Source: an uncultured Clostridia bacterium (GTDB taxonomy: Bacteria; Bacillota; Clostridia; Christensenellales; Borkfalkiaceae). Taken from it: a stretch of 64,000 nucleotides of DNA. Under the pieces are notes generated by a model, which made no database searches, was not told where the DNA came from, and was given only the letters and a program-made list of their open reading frames with translations. Made by a program: the position numbers and the translations under genes. The first letter of the stretch is position 1. Every line of letters begins with the position of its first letter. Positions 24,638 through 32,152 of the stretch are shown piece by piece. The stretch is taken from contig CALWCH010000001.1 in assembly GCA_944376335.1 (NCBI GenBank), positions 154,172-218,171 on the forward strand. Reading direction: 5' to 3'.

Positions 24638-27600
24638 ATGAAAGAAAAGACAAGGAAAATTCTCATCATGGCCGTGATGGCGGCGCTCATCATCTCGCTG
24701 ATGGCGGCGTCGCTTTGCTATACCTTTACCTACGGCCGCTACTCGGGCGGCAGGCTGGACGACAACAGCACCTACGACGACCTCATCGACTTCGTCGGCG
24801 CAACGGCGTTCGAAGTCAGAACGCCCGACGAGTTCGTCAACGCCGTCGAAAACGGCTACTCCTACATCAAGATCGCGGATAACGCCGAAAAGCCCTTCGT
24901 GATTAACAACGACATCGCCGATGTCTACACCAACCTCGTCCTCGACGTCAACGGTACGACCGTCATCCGCAACAGCCGCAACCCCGTCCTCGACGTCCGC
25001 CGCAGCATCTCCGTCGTCCTCGTCTACGACTCTTCGGAGGAGGGCTCGGGCGGCTTCTACAACCCCGTCGGCTCCGCTCTGCAGACGAGCGGCGGCTCTC
25101 TCACCGTCGGCTCGGGCGTCTACGAAAGCGGCCCCAAGAGCAGCGTAACCTCCACGCTCCCCACAGCAGGCTCCGCCTACCTCGTCACGCGAACAGACCG
25201 CAAGAGCACCTACGGCTCGGCAAGCCAAGTCACCGATTTGCCCCTTATTTCCGAGCCGGCGGAGAGAGCCATCGGCGACGTTTATCTGGAAACAACGCCA
25301 ACCGGCTATAACTCCCTCATCACAGCCGACACCTACCTTCTCTACACCGAAGTCCAAAACGCCTTCGTGGGCAGCGGCCAAACTGCCGATGGCACCATCC
25401 CCGACTCCTCCGCCCCCGCCGACCCCGACAACCCCGTCGTCTTCCAGTCCGGTCAGCTCTACATCAACTGCGAGAAATTTACGGTGGAGGGAGACACTGA
25501 GACAACGACCTACTCTGCTGACGCCTTCAACCCCGTCTGCAACGTCGCCTCGTGCGATTTCTACTACTATTATCCCGTCGGAGCGGAGGGTACGAAGGAA
25601 TCTCCTCAGACCTACGCCGTCGTCTACGGCTATAACGACGTCAACTCCCTCGCCAAAACCGAGGACACCGACCTCACCGAATACGAAGGCGGCACGCAGC
25701 TCGTCTGGCCCTATGCCGCCATCCGCTCGGTAAGAGACGGCACCGTCGGCGGCAACACGCACGCGCGCGGCGGCGCGTTCACGACCAACTTCGGCACCGA
25801 CAACACCTACGGCATCCTCTCCGTCGGCGGCGAAATGACCGTCGGCACCGAAAGCGCCACCGCCCCGCCCACCTTCACGGCAGTGGGGGAGGGCACCTGC
25901 ATCGGCATGTCCGCGCAGACCGGCGACACCCTCACCATCGCCAGCGGCACCTTCTCGTCCGAGGTGGGCGACACCATCCTCATGCGCGGCGGCGAAATGA
26001 CCGTCACCGGCGGCACCTTCACAAAGAGCGGCAACAAAGCCCGCCCCTCGGGCGGCTTAGAAGATATCGAAGCCTCCCGCACCGCACTCATTCACATGCT
26101 CGGCGGCGAACTTACCATCGACGGCACCGTCACGGGTGACGAAACCAACCCCGTCTACTCCGTCAACATGACGGCAGAGAGCCCCAACAATACCCCGCTC
26201 ACCAACGTCTTCGGCATCTACAGTGCAGAGGACGACACTTCCGGAAGGGCAGCGGCAGGCACCGTCTCCGTCTCCGGCTGCAGGATCGCCGTCCACGGCA
26301 CCTATTCCGCGGGCGTCCTTTCCTCCGCAGGCACGGTCAACCTCGGCGGCACGGCGGCGGGCAAGGCCGAGACCAACATCACCGTCAATAACAGCATTTC
26401 AAACAACCTTCTCACTTCCTCCGCGGTGAGCTCCGAAGGCGGCACCATCAACCTCAATAACACCGTCAATATCACGTCCGACTCCCTCGGCATCACGGCG
26501 CGCGGCACGATCACCGTCAACGGCGGCACGACGAAGGTAAATACCCCTAACGCCACGGGCGTCTATGTCAACAGCGGCACGCTGACGGTCAAGAACAACG
26601 CAACGCTCACGGTAGACAGCGCGATTTCCAACGCTTCTTACAGTTGGGTCACGCCCCCGGGAACGAGCGAACCTACGAACGCTCCCAACATCTACAACGG
26701 TGTATATGTGCAGAACGGCTCGCTGAACTCCAACGGCACCCTCAACGTTACCTTCACGGGCGTGCAGAGCGATGATGTGGATATGGGGAATAATAGCGAT
26801 TTGAGCTATGTTAGCCGTTGGATTGATGGTAGCCGGGTTCTCGTAAGCGATGACGTTTACCGCAATTTCCAGGTCAAGAGCTATGCCGTGCGCGTAGAGG
26901 GCAGCAATCAAGTTGACACGGAAGGGAATCCAATCGATAAAGTCACCATCGCGGCGGGAAGCATCACTAACTCGGTCGGCGGCGGCGTGCTCGTCAACGG
27001 CGGCACGGTGACGTTGGGTGCAGCGGTTACAGACAATGATGGGACTGTAACTCGCTCCGGCCCCACGGTCTCGGCAACAGGCCCAGGTTATTACAATGAT
27101 ACTCCCTATGCCCCTTCCGATTCTACTGCGCAAAACTGGCAGTATTATGTTCCGAGCTCAGGCGGCGAGGCGGTCAAGATTGTGGGCGGCACGCTTACGA
27201 TTCACGGAGGCAATTATTCGGCAGAACAGGGCAACGGCATTTTGGTCAACGGCGGCACGAGCAATATTTACGGCGGCACCTTCATCGGGAACGATAAGTA
27301 TCATACCGAAGGGGAGAATAACCCTCAGGCAGGCCCTGGAGCATCTTATGCCTTTAAGGTCCTCAATGGTACGGCGAACGTTTATGGCGGCAATTTCACC
27401 ATAAAGGAAGGCGGTACTGGCAGCGGTGCATTTGTAACAGGTAGCCCTGCCTCCGGCTCAACGGCAGCGATCTATGCAGCGGCTAATATCTACGGCGGCA
27501 GCTTTGTGGTGAGTGAGGGCGTCGGCGGCGGCCAAGCTGGCTTTAGTGTGCTCAAATACGCGACTGTTACATTTGAGACTGACAATAACGCCGATATTCA

Positions 27601-28186
27601 GGTGGCGGGTGACGCAGCGGGCATGACCGTCGAGAAAACGAGCGGCAATTCCAACGCGACCATTAACATCAACGGCGGCACGTTTAAAAGTACTAACAAT
27701 GAACGTGGAAACAGCGACGGCATTTGGTACGGCAACGGAACGACAAAGGTAAATATCACCGCGGGTCAATTTACGGGCGCCAATCGCTCAGGATTTTACT
27801 TTGACGCGAACTCGTGGAATGAAGGGGAAAACAAAGGCAATGTCCAAATCTACGGCGGTACGTTTATAGGGAATCCAGGTTCAAGAGGGGGAGGCTCTTA
27901 TTATGTAAACGGTGCCATCGGTGCGGATTCGGAACGTGCTGGCAGCGGCCTAGGACACGAAATCCAAGTCTCCGACATTGTCGTCTACACCGGCAACACA
28001 TATGCAACGCATATCTATTACTCCAATGATTCTCAAAACATTGGAACTACCGGAACAGCGTTTACAAAAATTGTGGACGATCTGGAAGAGGCAGACAGAT
28101 GGGGTGAATTTGGTGCTGCAGACTTCCGCAATAATTATAAAATCAACCAAACCACTTGCTGCTATGTAAGAGTGGATATTGCATAA
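24638..28186 (+). CDS. Giant beta-helix surface protein with SipW-type signal
   Basis: An 1182-residue protein. The hydrophobic segment (8-27) ends FTYGRYSGGR, a third variant of the operon's signal motif. The rest is a right-handed-beta-helix type repeat region with over a dozen turns such as GGEMTVTGGTF, VNGGTVTLG, IYGGTFIG, and ININGGTFKS. No sortase motif, TM, or cell-wall-binding repeat is visible, so attachment may need the other operon products. AAGGAG precedes ATG 24638. From about base 26,700 the codons shift to AT-richer use, suggesting a mosaic origin. Adhesin or matrix scaffold is the likeliest role. Confidence 0.7.
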   Translation: MKEKTRKILIMAVMAALIISLMAASLCYTFTYGRYSGGRLDDNSTYDDLIDFVGATAFEVRTPDEFVNAVENGYSYIKIADNAEKPFVINNDIADVYTNLVLDVNGTTVIRNSRNPVLDVRRSISVVLVYDSSEEGSGGFYNPVGSALQTSGGSLTVGSGVYESGPKSSVTSTLPTAGSAYLVTRTDRKSTYGSASQVTDLPLISEPAERAIGDVYLETTPTGYNSLITADTYLLYTEVQNAFVGSGQTADGTIPDSSAPADPDNPVVFQSGQLYINCEKFTVEGDTETTTYSADAFNPVCNVASCDFYYYYPVGAEGTKESPQTYAVVYGYNDVNSLAKTEDTDLTEYEGGTQLVWPYAAIRSVRDGTVGGNTHARGGAFTTNFGTDNTYGILSVGGEMTVGTESATAPPTFTAVGEGTCIGMSAQTGDTLTIASGTFSSEVGDTILMRGGEMTVTGGTFTKSGNKARPSGGLEDIEASRTALIHMLGGELTIDGTVTGDETNPVYSVNMTAESPNNTPLTNVFGIYSAEDDTSGRAAAGTVSVSGCRIAVHGTYSAGVLSSAGTVNLGGTAAGKAETNITVNNSISNNLLTSSAVSSEGGTINLNNTVNITSDSLGITARGTITVNGGTTKVNTPNATGVYVNSGTLTVKNNATLTVDSAISNASYSWVTPPGTSEPTNAPNIYNGVYVQNGSLNSNGTLNVTFTGVQSDDVDMGNNSDLSYVSRWIDGSRVLVSDDVYRNFQVKSYAVRVEGSNQVDTEGNPIDKVTIAAGSITNSVGGGVLVNGGTVTLGAAVTDNDGTVTRSGPTVSATGPGYYNDTPYAPSDSTAQNWQYYVPSSGGEAVKIVGGTLTIHGGNYSAEQGNGILVNGGTSNIYGGTFIGNDKYHTEGENNPQAGPGASYAFKVLNGTANVYGGNFTIKEGGTGSGAFVTGSPASGSTAAIYAAANIYGGSFVVSEGVGGGQAGFSVLKYATVTFETDNNADIQVAGDAAGMTVEKTSGNSNATININGGTFKSTNNERGNSDGIWYGNGTTKVNITAGQFTGANRSGFYFDANSWNEGENKGNVQIYGGTFIGNPGSRGGGSYYVNGAIGADSERAGSGLGHEIQVSDIVVYTGNTYATHIYYSNDSQNIGTTGTAFTKIVDDLEEADRWGEFGAADFRNNYKINQTTCCYVRVDIA

Positions 28187-28206
28187 TAAAAATTTTTCCG
28201 AGACGG

Positions 28207-28236
28207 GGCAAAATCGGTTGCTATTTTTGCCGTTTT
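28207..28236 (+). terminator. Terminator of the surface operon
   Basis: GGCAAAA (28207-28213) pairs with TTTTGCC ending at 28231, followed by GTTTTCC. It overlaps the promoter of the tRNA-Ser gene. Confidence 0.6.
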
Positions 28237-28246
28237 CCTGTAAAAT
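28218..28246 (+). promoter_or_regulatory. Promoter of tRNA-Ser
   Basis: TTGCTA (28218-28223), 17 nt, TAAAAT (28241-28246), 13 nt before the tRNA. Confidence 0.65.
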
Positions 28247-28259
28247 GTCTCATGCACCT

Positions 28260-28349
28260 GCAGAGATGGCGGAGCGGCTGAACGCGCACGATTCGAAATC
28301 GTGTTAGGCAGTGATGTCTACCAGGGTTCAAATCCCTGTCTCTGCGCCA
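28260..28349 (+). tRNA. tRNA-Ser (anticodon CGA)
   Basis: A 90-nt class II tRNA with a long variable arm. Acceptor GCAGAGA pairs with TCTCTGC. The anticodon stem CACGA/TCGTG holds loop TTCGAAA with anticodon CGA. The T-arm is CAGGG-TTCAAAT-CCCTG, and GCCA is encoded. Its 3' 59 bases form the attachment site of the adjoining integrative element, whose insertion kept the tRNA intact. Confidence 0.95.
28291..28349 (+). repeat. Left attachment site (59-bp direct repeat within tRNA-Ser)
   Basis: Begins ATTCGAAATCGTG in the anticodon loop and runs to the encoded CCA. It is identical to 30982-31040. Confidence 0.92.
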
Positions 28350-28371
28350 AACATTTTGAAAAGGCCATGTT

Positions 28372-29262
28372 TCATACATGGTCTTTTTTCATGCTCGAAA
28401 AGCCTGAATCGGGGTGTAAACTGAACTTCGCGGCCTCTTTTCGCTTGTGTCGGTCTAAAACGTGCGTATAAATATTGAGCGTAATATTTGGCGTGGAATG
28501 CCCCACAAGCTGTTGGCAGACACTAACACTGATTTCGCTCTCCGCACATCGGGTCACGAACGTGTGCCGAAGCTCGTGAAAGTGGTGCGCAGGGCAATAT
28601 TTTTTGAACACTTGGCTCACATAGGAGACATTATAGGGAAAAATGCGGCCGTCCTTGCACTCAAAGCGGGTGCCTCGGTCTCTTTTCTGCTGTTCCGCTT
28701 GCCGACGGAGCACTTCTTTGAGCTCTTCGGAGAGAGGAAAACAGCGGTAGCTGTCCTCGGTTTTGGTGCCGCGGATGACGATGAGCTCTTCCTTCCAATT
28801 CACGTCCGACCACTTCAAAGCGCAAATCTCGGCGCGGCGGGCTCCCGTGAGGGCGGCGAACCAAAAGAGTTGCTCCATGCGGTCACCTTTGATAGCCTCG
28901 AAAAAAGCGTCCTGTTCCTCGATGGTGAGTGCCTCGCTCTTTTTCTTGCGGTACTTCACGGGCTGGGCATTCTCCATTACGTTGCGCGAGAGGAGCTCGA
29001 CCTGCACGGCCTTCTTGAACGCGCTGTGCCACACTTGGCGGGCGTACTTGCGTTGCCTCGGCGCCTTGACGGAAGAGAGGGCGCTGTCTGCCGTGAGCAC
29101 GTTGACCTCATCGAGGGGAAGCTCTTTGAACCATGCGGGCGTATGCAGGCGCAGGATCTGCTCGATATTGCGCACGCTGTTTGCGGCAAGGTCTTGCTTA
29201 TAGGTGATGAACCAAAAGTCGAGCCACTCGCCGACTGTTGGCATGGTGTTGAAGTCGAACAT
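28372..29262 (-). CDS. int: Tyrosine recombinase (integrase)
   Basis: A 296-residue phage-type integrase. An N-terminal SAM-like arm domain (about 1-95) precedes the catalytic domain. Catalytic residues are visible in TGARRAEICALKW (first Arg), RGTKTEDS (Lys), HELRHTF (His-x-x-Arg), QLVGHST (His), and LNIYTHV (nucleophile Tyr). It begins close to the left attachment site and reads toward the tRNA. The start at 29262 has no ribosome site, and TATAAT lies only 3 nt before it, so the true start or cotranscription with rep is unsettled. Confidence 0.92.
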   Translation of the reverse strand: MFDFNTMPTVGEWLDFWFITYKQDLAANSVRNIEQILRLHTPAWFKELPLDEVNVLTADSALSSVKAPRQRKYARQVWHSAFKKAVQVELLSRNVMENAQPVKYRKKKSEALTIEEQDAFFEAIKGDRMEQLFWFAALTGARRAEICALKWSDVNWKEELIVIRGTKTEDSYRCFPLSEELKEVLRRQAEQQKRDRGTRFECKDGRIFPYNVSYVSQVFKKYCPAHHFHELRHTFVTRCAESEISVSVCQQLVGHSTPNITLNIYTHVLDRHKRKEAAKFSLHPDSGFSSMKKDHV

Positions 29263-29350
29263 TGCATTATACCATAGGCATATAGGCTATTAGAGGGGAG
29301 CTTCTCTTCTGCTCGCGATTGAGGAGACGGGAAACACGGCTTGCACGGGT

Positions 29351-30172
29351 CTATGCGCGTCTTTTAGGCTGAATACAGGGGCTCGCCCCTGTACCCCGAT
29401 GGGGGCTCTTGCGCCTTGCAGAGGGCTTCTCGGGGCGTCTCCTGCAAGTAATGCGGGTATAGGTGACAACGCCGTAGTATTCGCTTTCGTAAGAGGAAGT
29501 GAACACGTCCACGACGTCCTCGAGGGCGGCAAGTTCTTCCGCGATGGCCTCTTCATCGGTGAGCACTTCGGGGGCGTTGAGGCCGTGGCTCATGGAGTAG
29601 CACTTGCGGCCGATGAGGCGCTCGTCCATGTTCTCTTTGGTCATGTACTTGGAGACATAAGCGCCCACGTTTTGGGCGTTGTCGGTGCGGTTGAGCTTGA
29701 TAAAGCCTTTGCCCCACACTTTGGCAAGGGCGTTGACGTCGACGAAGGGAAGGTCACAGACGAGATGGAAGTGAACGGCTCCGCGCGTTTGGAACTCGAT
29801 GACGCAGACGTAGCGGATATGACCGAAGCGAAAGGAAAGGCGTTTCGTGAAGCGGTTGAAGTCAGCCCATGCGCGGTCTAAGTCGGTGACGTTCTCGGCG
29901 AAGGTGAGCGTGAGGAACTTATCCAAAGCGGGGTTGGCGTTGATGGTGCGGCAGACCTTTTGGCGGGCGCGGTTGGCAGTCTTGCGGCGGTTGTCCTGCT
30001 TGACTTCGGCAGAAGTCAGTAAGGCGGCGGCACGTCCTTTGCGGGCTCCTCCGCCTTTGAGCACGGGCTCCTCATAGTCATACACCTCGACGACATTCCC
30101 CGAGCGGATGAGCTTGCGCGAGAAGCACTTCCTCGGCGGGATATGCGGTTGTAGGTTGTTAAGCCTCTTCAC
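29351..30172 (-). CDS. rep: Two-tyrosine HUH replication initiator (phiX174 gpA/filamentous-phage gp2-like)
   Basis: A 273-residue rolling-circle type initiator. Motif 1 is FLTLTFAEN (86-94). Motif 2 is VHFHLV with the metal-binding H134-x-H136. Motif 3 is AYVSKYMTK with Y172 and Y176, the Y-x-x-K-Y spacing of phiX174 gpA and gokushovirus replication proteins. It nicks one strand and joins it covalently to tyrosine. GTG at 30172 is preceded by GGAGAA on the minus strand. It presumably replicates the excised circle. A phiX-like nick sequence lies upstream on the same strand. Confidence 0.85.
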   Translation of the reverse strand: MKRLNNLQPHIPPRKCFSRKLIRSGNVVEVYDYEEPVLKGGGARKGRAAALLTSAEVKQDNRRKTANRARQKVCRTINANPALDKFLTLTFAENVTDLDRAWADFNRFTKRLSFRFGHIRYVCVIEFQTRGAVHFHLVCDLPFVDVNALAKVWGKGFIKLNRTDNAQNVGAYVSKYMTKENMDERLIGRKCYSMSHGLNAPEVLTDEEAIAEELAALEDVVDVFTSSYESEYYGVVTYTRITCRRRPEKPSARRKSPHRGTGASPCIQPKRRA

Positions 30173-30337
30173 AAATTCTCCAAATAAATACCTTAAATCA
30201 AGTTAAGCGGGCGCGGGGAGCCGCGCCCCCCGCTGACCCCCCACAGGGGAGCGTTCAGGCGGGGGGGAGCGGAAGCTCTCCCTCGCCCCGGGGTACCCTA
30301 CCATTGCAAAGTGCAATACAAGCGGGACGAGATGTTT

Positions 30338-30390
30338 CTATAATATCAAGGGCAAAGGCAAAGCCTTTGCGGGGTAGATGCAAAGGCTTT
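30338..30390 (-). other. Candidate nick site and origin of the integrative element
   Basis: On the minus strand 30350-30338 reads CTTGATATTATAG, sharing CTTGATATTA with the phiX174 gpA nick region. Next to it are overlapping hairpins: AAAGCCTTTGC (30360-30370) with GCAAAGGCTTT (30380-30390), and an alternative pairing GCAAAGGC/GCCTTTGC just before. The rest of 30173-30330 holds GC-rich stems near 30205-30295 and no gene. Confidence 0.5.
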
Positions 30391-30399
30391 ACGGAGAAT

Positions 30400-30516
30400 T
30401 TGTAGGCGGCGACCTACAATATGAAATTGGCGCTTTATCTACCCCATATCTCCTACAAATGTAGGATAATGAGATTATACTCCCATGATAGTAGGAAGTC
30501 AAGCATTTTTCCTACT
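30400..30516. promoter_or_regulatory. Three GTAGG-type palindromes, candidate operators for the XRE regulator
   Basis: Palindromes TTGTAGG(6 nt)CCTACAA at 30400-30419, TCCTACAAATGTAGGA at 30451-30466, and AGTAGGAA(11 nt)TTCCTACT at 30490-30516 share the core GTAGG/CCTAC. The last lies directly before the -10 box TATAAT (30524-30529) of the regulator gene, as expected of autorepression. Confidence 0.6.
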
Positions 30517-30536
30517 TTTGTGGTATAATTTTTATC

Positions 30537-30947
30537 ATGGAAGATATTATGATAAGAACAGGAAAAGGAAGAGGCGAATTTGTAGACGATATCCGTATTA
30601 TGACGGCATTTGCCATGAGCTTAAGAAAGTTGCGGAAAGCAAGAGGGCTCTCCTTAGTGGCCTTAGGGAAAAACACAGGCATACCAAATCAAACACTCTC
30701 GACGTATGAAAACGGAAAGCGGATACCTTCTATCACACAGGCGTTCCGCATAGTAAACTATTTCGGATATACGATTGAGGACTTCATCATGAACGGGCTC
30801 GGCCTATTAGAGCCAGACCTCTTGGAACGAGATGAAATATCTCATCCCGATTATCCATGCTATGCACTGTCGGAGGACGAAGCGCGAGAAATGATAATAT
30901 CAGATAATCTCGCAGAAATCATGGAGCGACGGAAGCGGAAAAATTAG
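30537..30947 (+). CDS. XRE-family transcriptional regulator of the integrative element
   Basis: A 136-residue protein with a Cro/CI-type helix-turn-helix (about 28-82): MSLRKLRKARGLSLVALGKN, PNQTLSTYENGKRIPS, and FRIVNYFGYTIEDFI. The C-terminal part is short and charged, without a LexA-like peptidase motif. It is divergent from rep and int across the operator and origin region and probably controls lysogeny-like maintenance. ATG 30537 is only 7 nt after TATAAT, fitting a leaderless mRNA as for lambda cI; ATG 30549, with GGAAGA before it, is the alternative start. Confidence 0.85.
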   Translation: MEDIMIRTGKGRGEFVDDIRIMTAFAMSLRKLRKARGLSLVALGKNTGIPNQTLSTYENGKRIPSITQAFRIVNYFGYTIEDFIMNGLGLLEPDLLERDEISHPDYPCYALSEDEAREMIISDNLAEIMERRKRKN

Positions 30948-30981
30948 TTTTCTAATATTTAAGCCGCAAATTATTCAGCAT

Positions 30982-31040
30982 ATTCGAAATCGTGTTAGGC
31001 AGTGATGTCTACCAGGGTTCAAATCCCTGTCTCTGCGCCA
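30982..31040 (+). repeat. Right attachment site (59-bp direct repeat)
   Basis: Identical to the 3' 59 bases of tRNA-Ser, followed by what should be the original tRNA terminator. Confidence 0.92.
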
Positions 31041-31041
31041 C

Positions 31042-31076
31042 AAAAAACGGGATGGCATTCGCCATCCCGTTTTTTG
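31042..31076 (+). terminator. Displaced tRNA-Ser terminator
   Basis: CGGGATGGC (31048-31056) pairs with GCCATCCCG (31061-31069), loop ATTC, with A6 and T6 flanks. It directly follows the right attachment site, so before integration it lay behind the tRNA. Confidence 0.88.
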
Positions 31077-31088
31077 TTACCCGACTAT

Positions 31089-31465
31089 GACAGGGATTTG
31101 AGGGTGGAGGCGCGAACGAGAGTGAGCGGTTTGCGCGCGAATTGCAGGATAACAGATTGGCACGGCGCAAACTGAACAGCCCGGTGGGCTGTTCACCGGG
31201 GCGCGCCGCCAAAGGCGCAAATCCCTGTCTTTTTGGCTTACGCCAGCTCTTTTTTTTGGCTTGAGACAGGGATTTCTTTTTTTAATAGGGCTCCCGCAAA
31301 AGATTGCGAAGCAAGATTTTGTGGGAAGAGGAGCAGCACCCGCGCTAAACGGGCAGTTTGCGGCAGCAAACTGTCTAAGAGGCAAGGGTTGCTGCGACGA
31401 GTCTCTGCGCCACGAAAAGGGAGTTGGCTTACGCCAGCTCTTTTTTTGGCTTGAGACAGGGAGAG
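31089..31465. repeat. Cluster of short tRNA-Ser 3'-end fragments in both orientations
   Basis: Fragments of the T-arm/acceptor (TCAAATCCCTGTCTC...CCA) recur: inverted at 31089-31101 and 31263-31275, direct at 31218-31230, acceptor plus CCA at 31401-31412, and inverted at about 31453-31462. A block of about 40 bp (GGCTTACGCCAGCTCT, T-run, GGCTTGAGACAGGGA) is present twice, near 31234 and 31427. A hairpin GAACAGCCC/GGGCTGTTC lies near 31172-31192. No gene is seen in 31077-31512. Confidence 0.7.
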
Positions 31466-31500
31466 GGGGCGCGGCGGCCTTTCGGCCGCCGCGCCCCTCT
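31462..31500. terminator. GC-rich hairpin at the end of the ADH-TetR operon
   Basis: A near-perfect stem of about 17 bp (loop TTTC) lies just past the minus-strand tetR stop. There is no long T-run, but its position suits an operon end. Confidence 0.55.
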
Positions 31501-31512
31501 AAACTCAAAGCT

Positions 31513-32142
31513 CTAAACTCTCAACTCTAAACTCTCAACAAGCTTCTCCACGAGCGCCTTTACAAGCTCGCCCACGCTCATGCGGGGGTAGCGCGCGCCC
31601 GCCTCGTCCATCGCCTGAATTTGTTTTGGCGTCGCCTCGGCATAGGGATACGCGCCGAGCAGGAAGGGGTACAGCGCAAACACAAAGCCCTCCGCCTCTT
31701 CCTCGTCCGCCCCCGTGTGCACCATGAGGCACCGCCTTACTGCGTCCATCGACGCCCCGTACGCCCGCTTAAACTCGACGAGCGCCTCAAAGCGGCTGCC
31801 CGCTTCCATGTCGAATAAGTTCATCGAAAGCAGCTTGAGCATGCACTTTCGCTTCTCCAAGAGCGCGGAAAACCTCTCCGCAAACCCCGCGCGGTCCTTG
31901 GGGCGCTCTGCAAGCGCATTCAGATCTTCCGTCCACGCAAGGTACTCCCGCTTGAGCAGCGCCAAAAAGATCTCTTCCTTCGAGGCAAAGTAGTTATAGA
32001 TGGATGTGCGCGTAAACGAGGTATGCTGCGCAAGTTTCAAAATGGTGATATCCTTATAGGGCATCACCTCATAGAGTTCCGCGCACGCGTCCAAAATTTC
32101 CTCGTATCGGCTCATCGCATGCGCTTCGCTGGCCTTAGACAT
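31513..32142 (-). CDS. TetR-family regulator of the adjacent alcohol dehydrogenase
   Basis: A 209-residue TetR protein. The N-terminal helix-turn-helix is YKDITILKLAQHTSFTRTSIYNYFASKEEIF, and the C-terminal ligand domain follows. It lies 10 nt after the dehydrogenase gene on the same strand. The common promoter carries two TGACA/TGTCA palindromes, so it likely represses its own operon. GAGG is 7 nt before the ATG at 32142. The C-terminal codons run into a short CTCTAAACTC-type repeat. Its inducer may be an aldehyde or alcohol substrate, which is inference. Confidence 0.88.
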   Translation of the reverse strand: MSKASEAHAMSRYEEILDACAELYEVMPYKDITILKLAQHTSFTRTSIYNYFASKEEIFLALLKREYLAWTEDLNALAERPKDRAGFAERFSALLEKRKCMLKLLSMNLFDMEAGSRFEALVEFKRAYGASMDAVRRCLMVHTGADEEEAEGFVFALYPFLLGAYPYAEATPKQIQAMDEAGARYPRMSVGELVKALVEKLVESLELRV

Positions 32143-32152
32143 ACGCCGCCTC

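Larger units (their letters stand above)
28291..31040. mobile_element. Minimal integrative element at tRNA-Ser (integrase, HUH Rep, XRE regulator)
   Basis: A 2.7-kb element bounded by identical 59-bp direct repeats (28291-28349 inside the tRNA, 30982-31040). It holds three genes: a tyrosine integrase next to the tRNA, a rolling-circle type Rep, both on the minus strand, and a divergent XRE regulator. A 364-nt control and replication region lies between Rep and the regulator. No mobilisation, capsid, or cargo gene is seen, so transfer would depend on a helper. The original tRNA terminator now lies beyond the right repeat. Confidence 0.88.

Noticed and set aside
23036-25762. 908-codon minus-strand open frame opposite the surface protein genes
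   Set aside because: A shadow of C-ending codons on the plus strand. The plus-strand genes have signal motifs, ribosome sites, and beta-domain patterns, while this frame has none.
29262-29275. TATAAT directly before the integrase ATG as another leaderless promoter
   Set aside because: Only 3 nt separate it from the ATG, too few for a start at the codon; cotranscription with rep is more likely.
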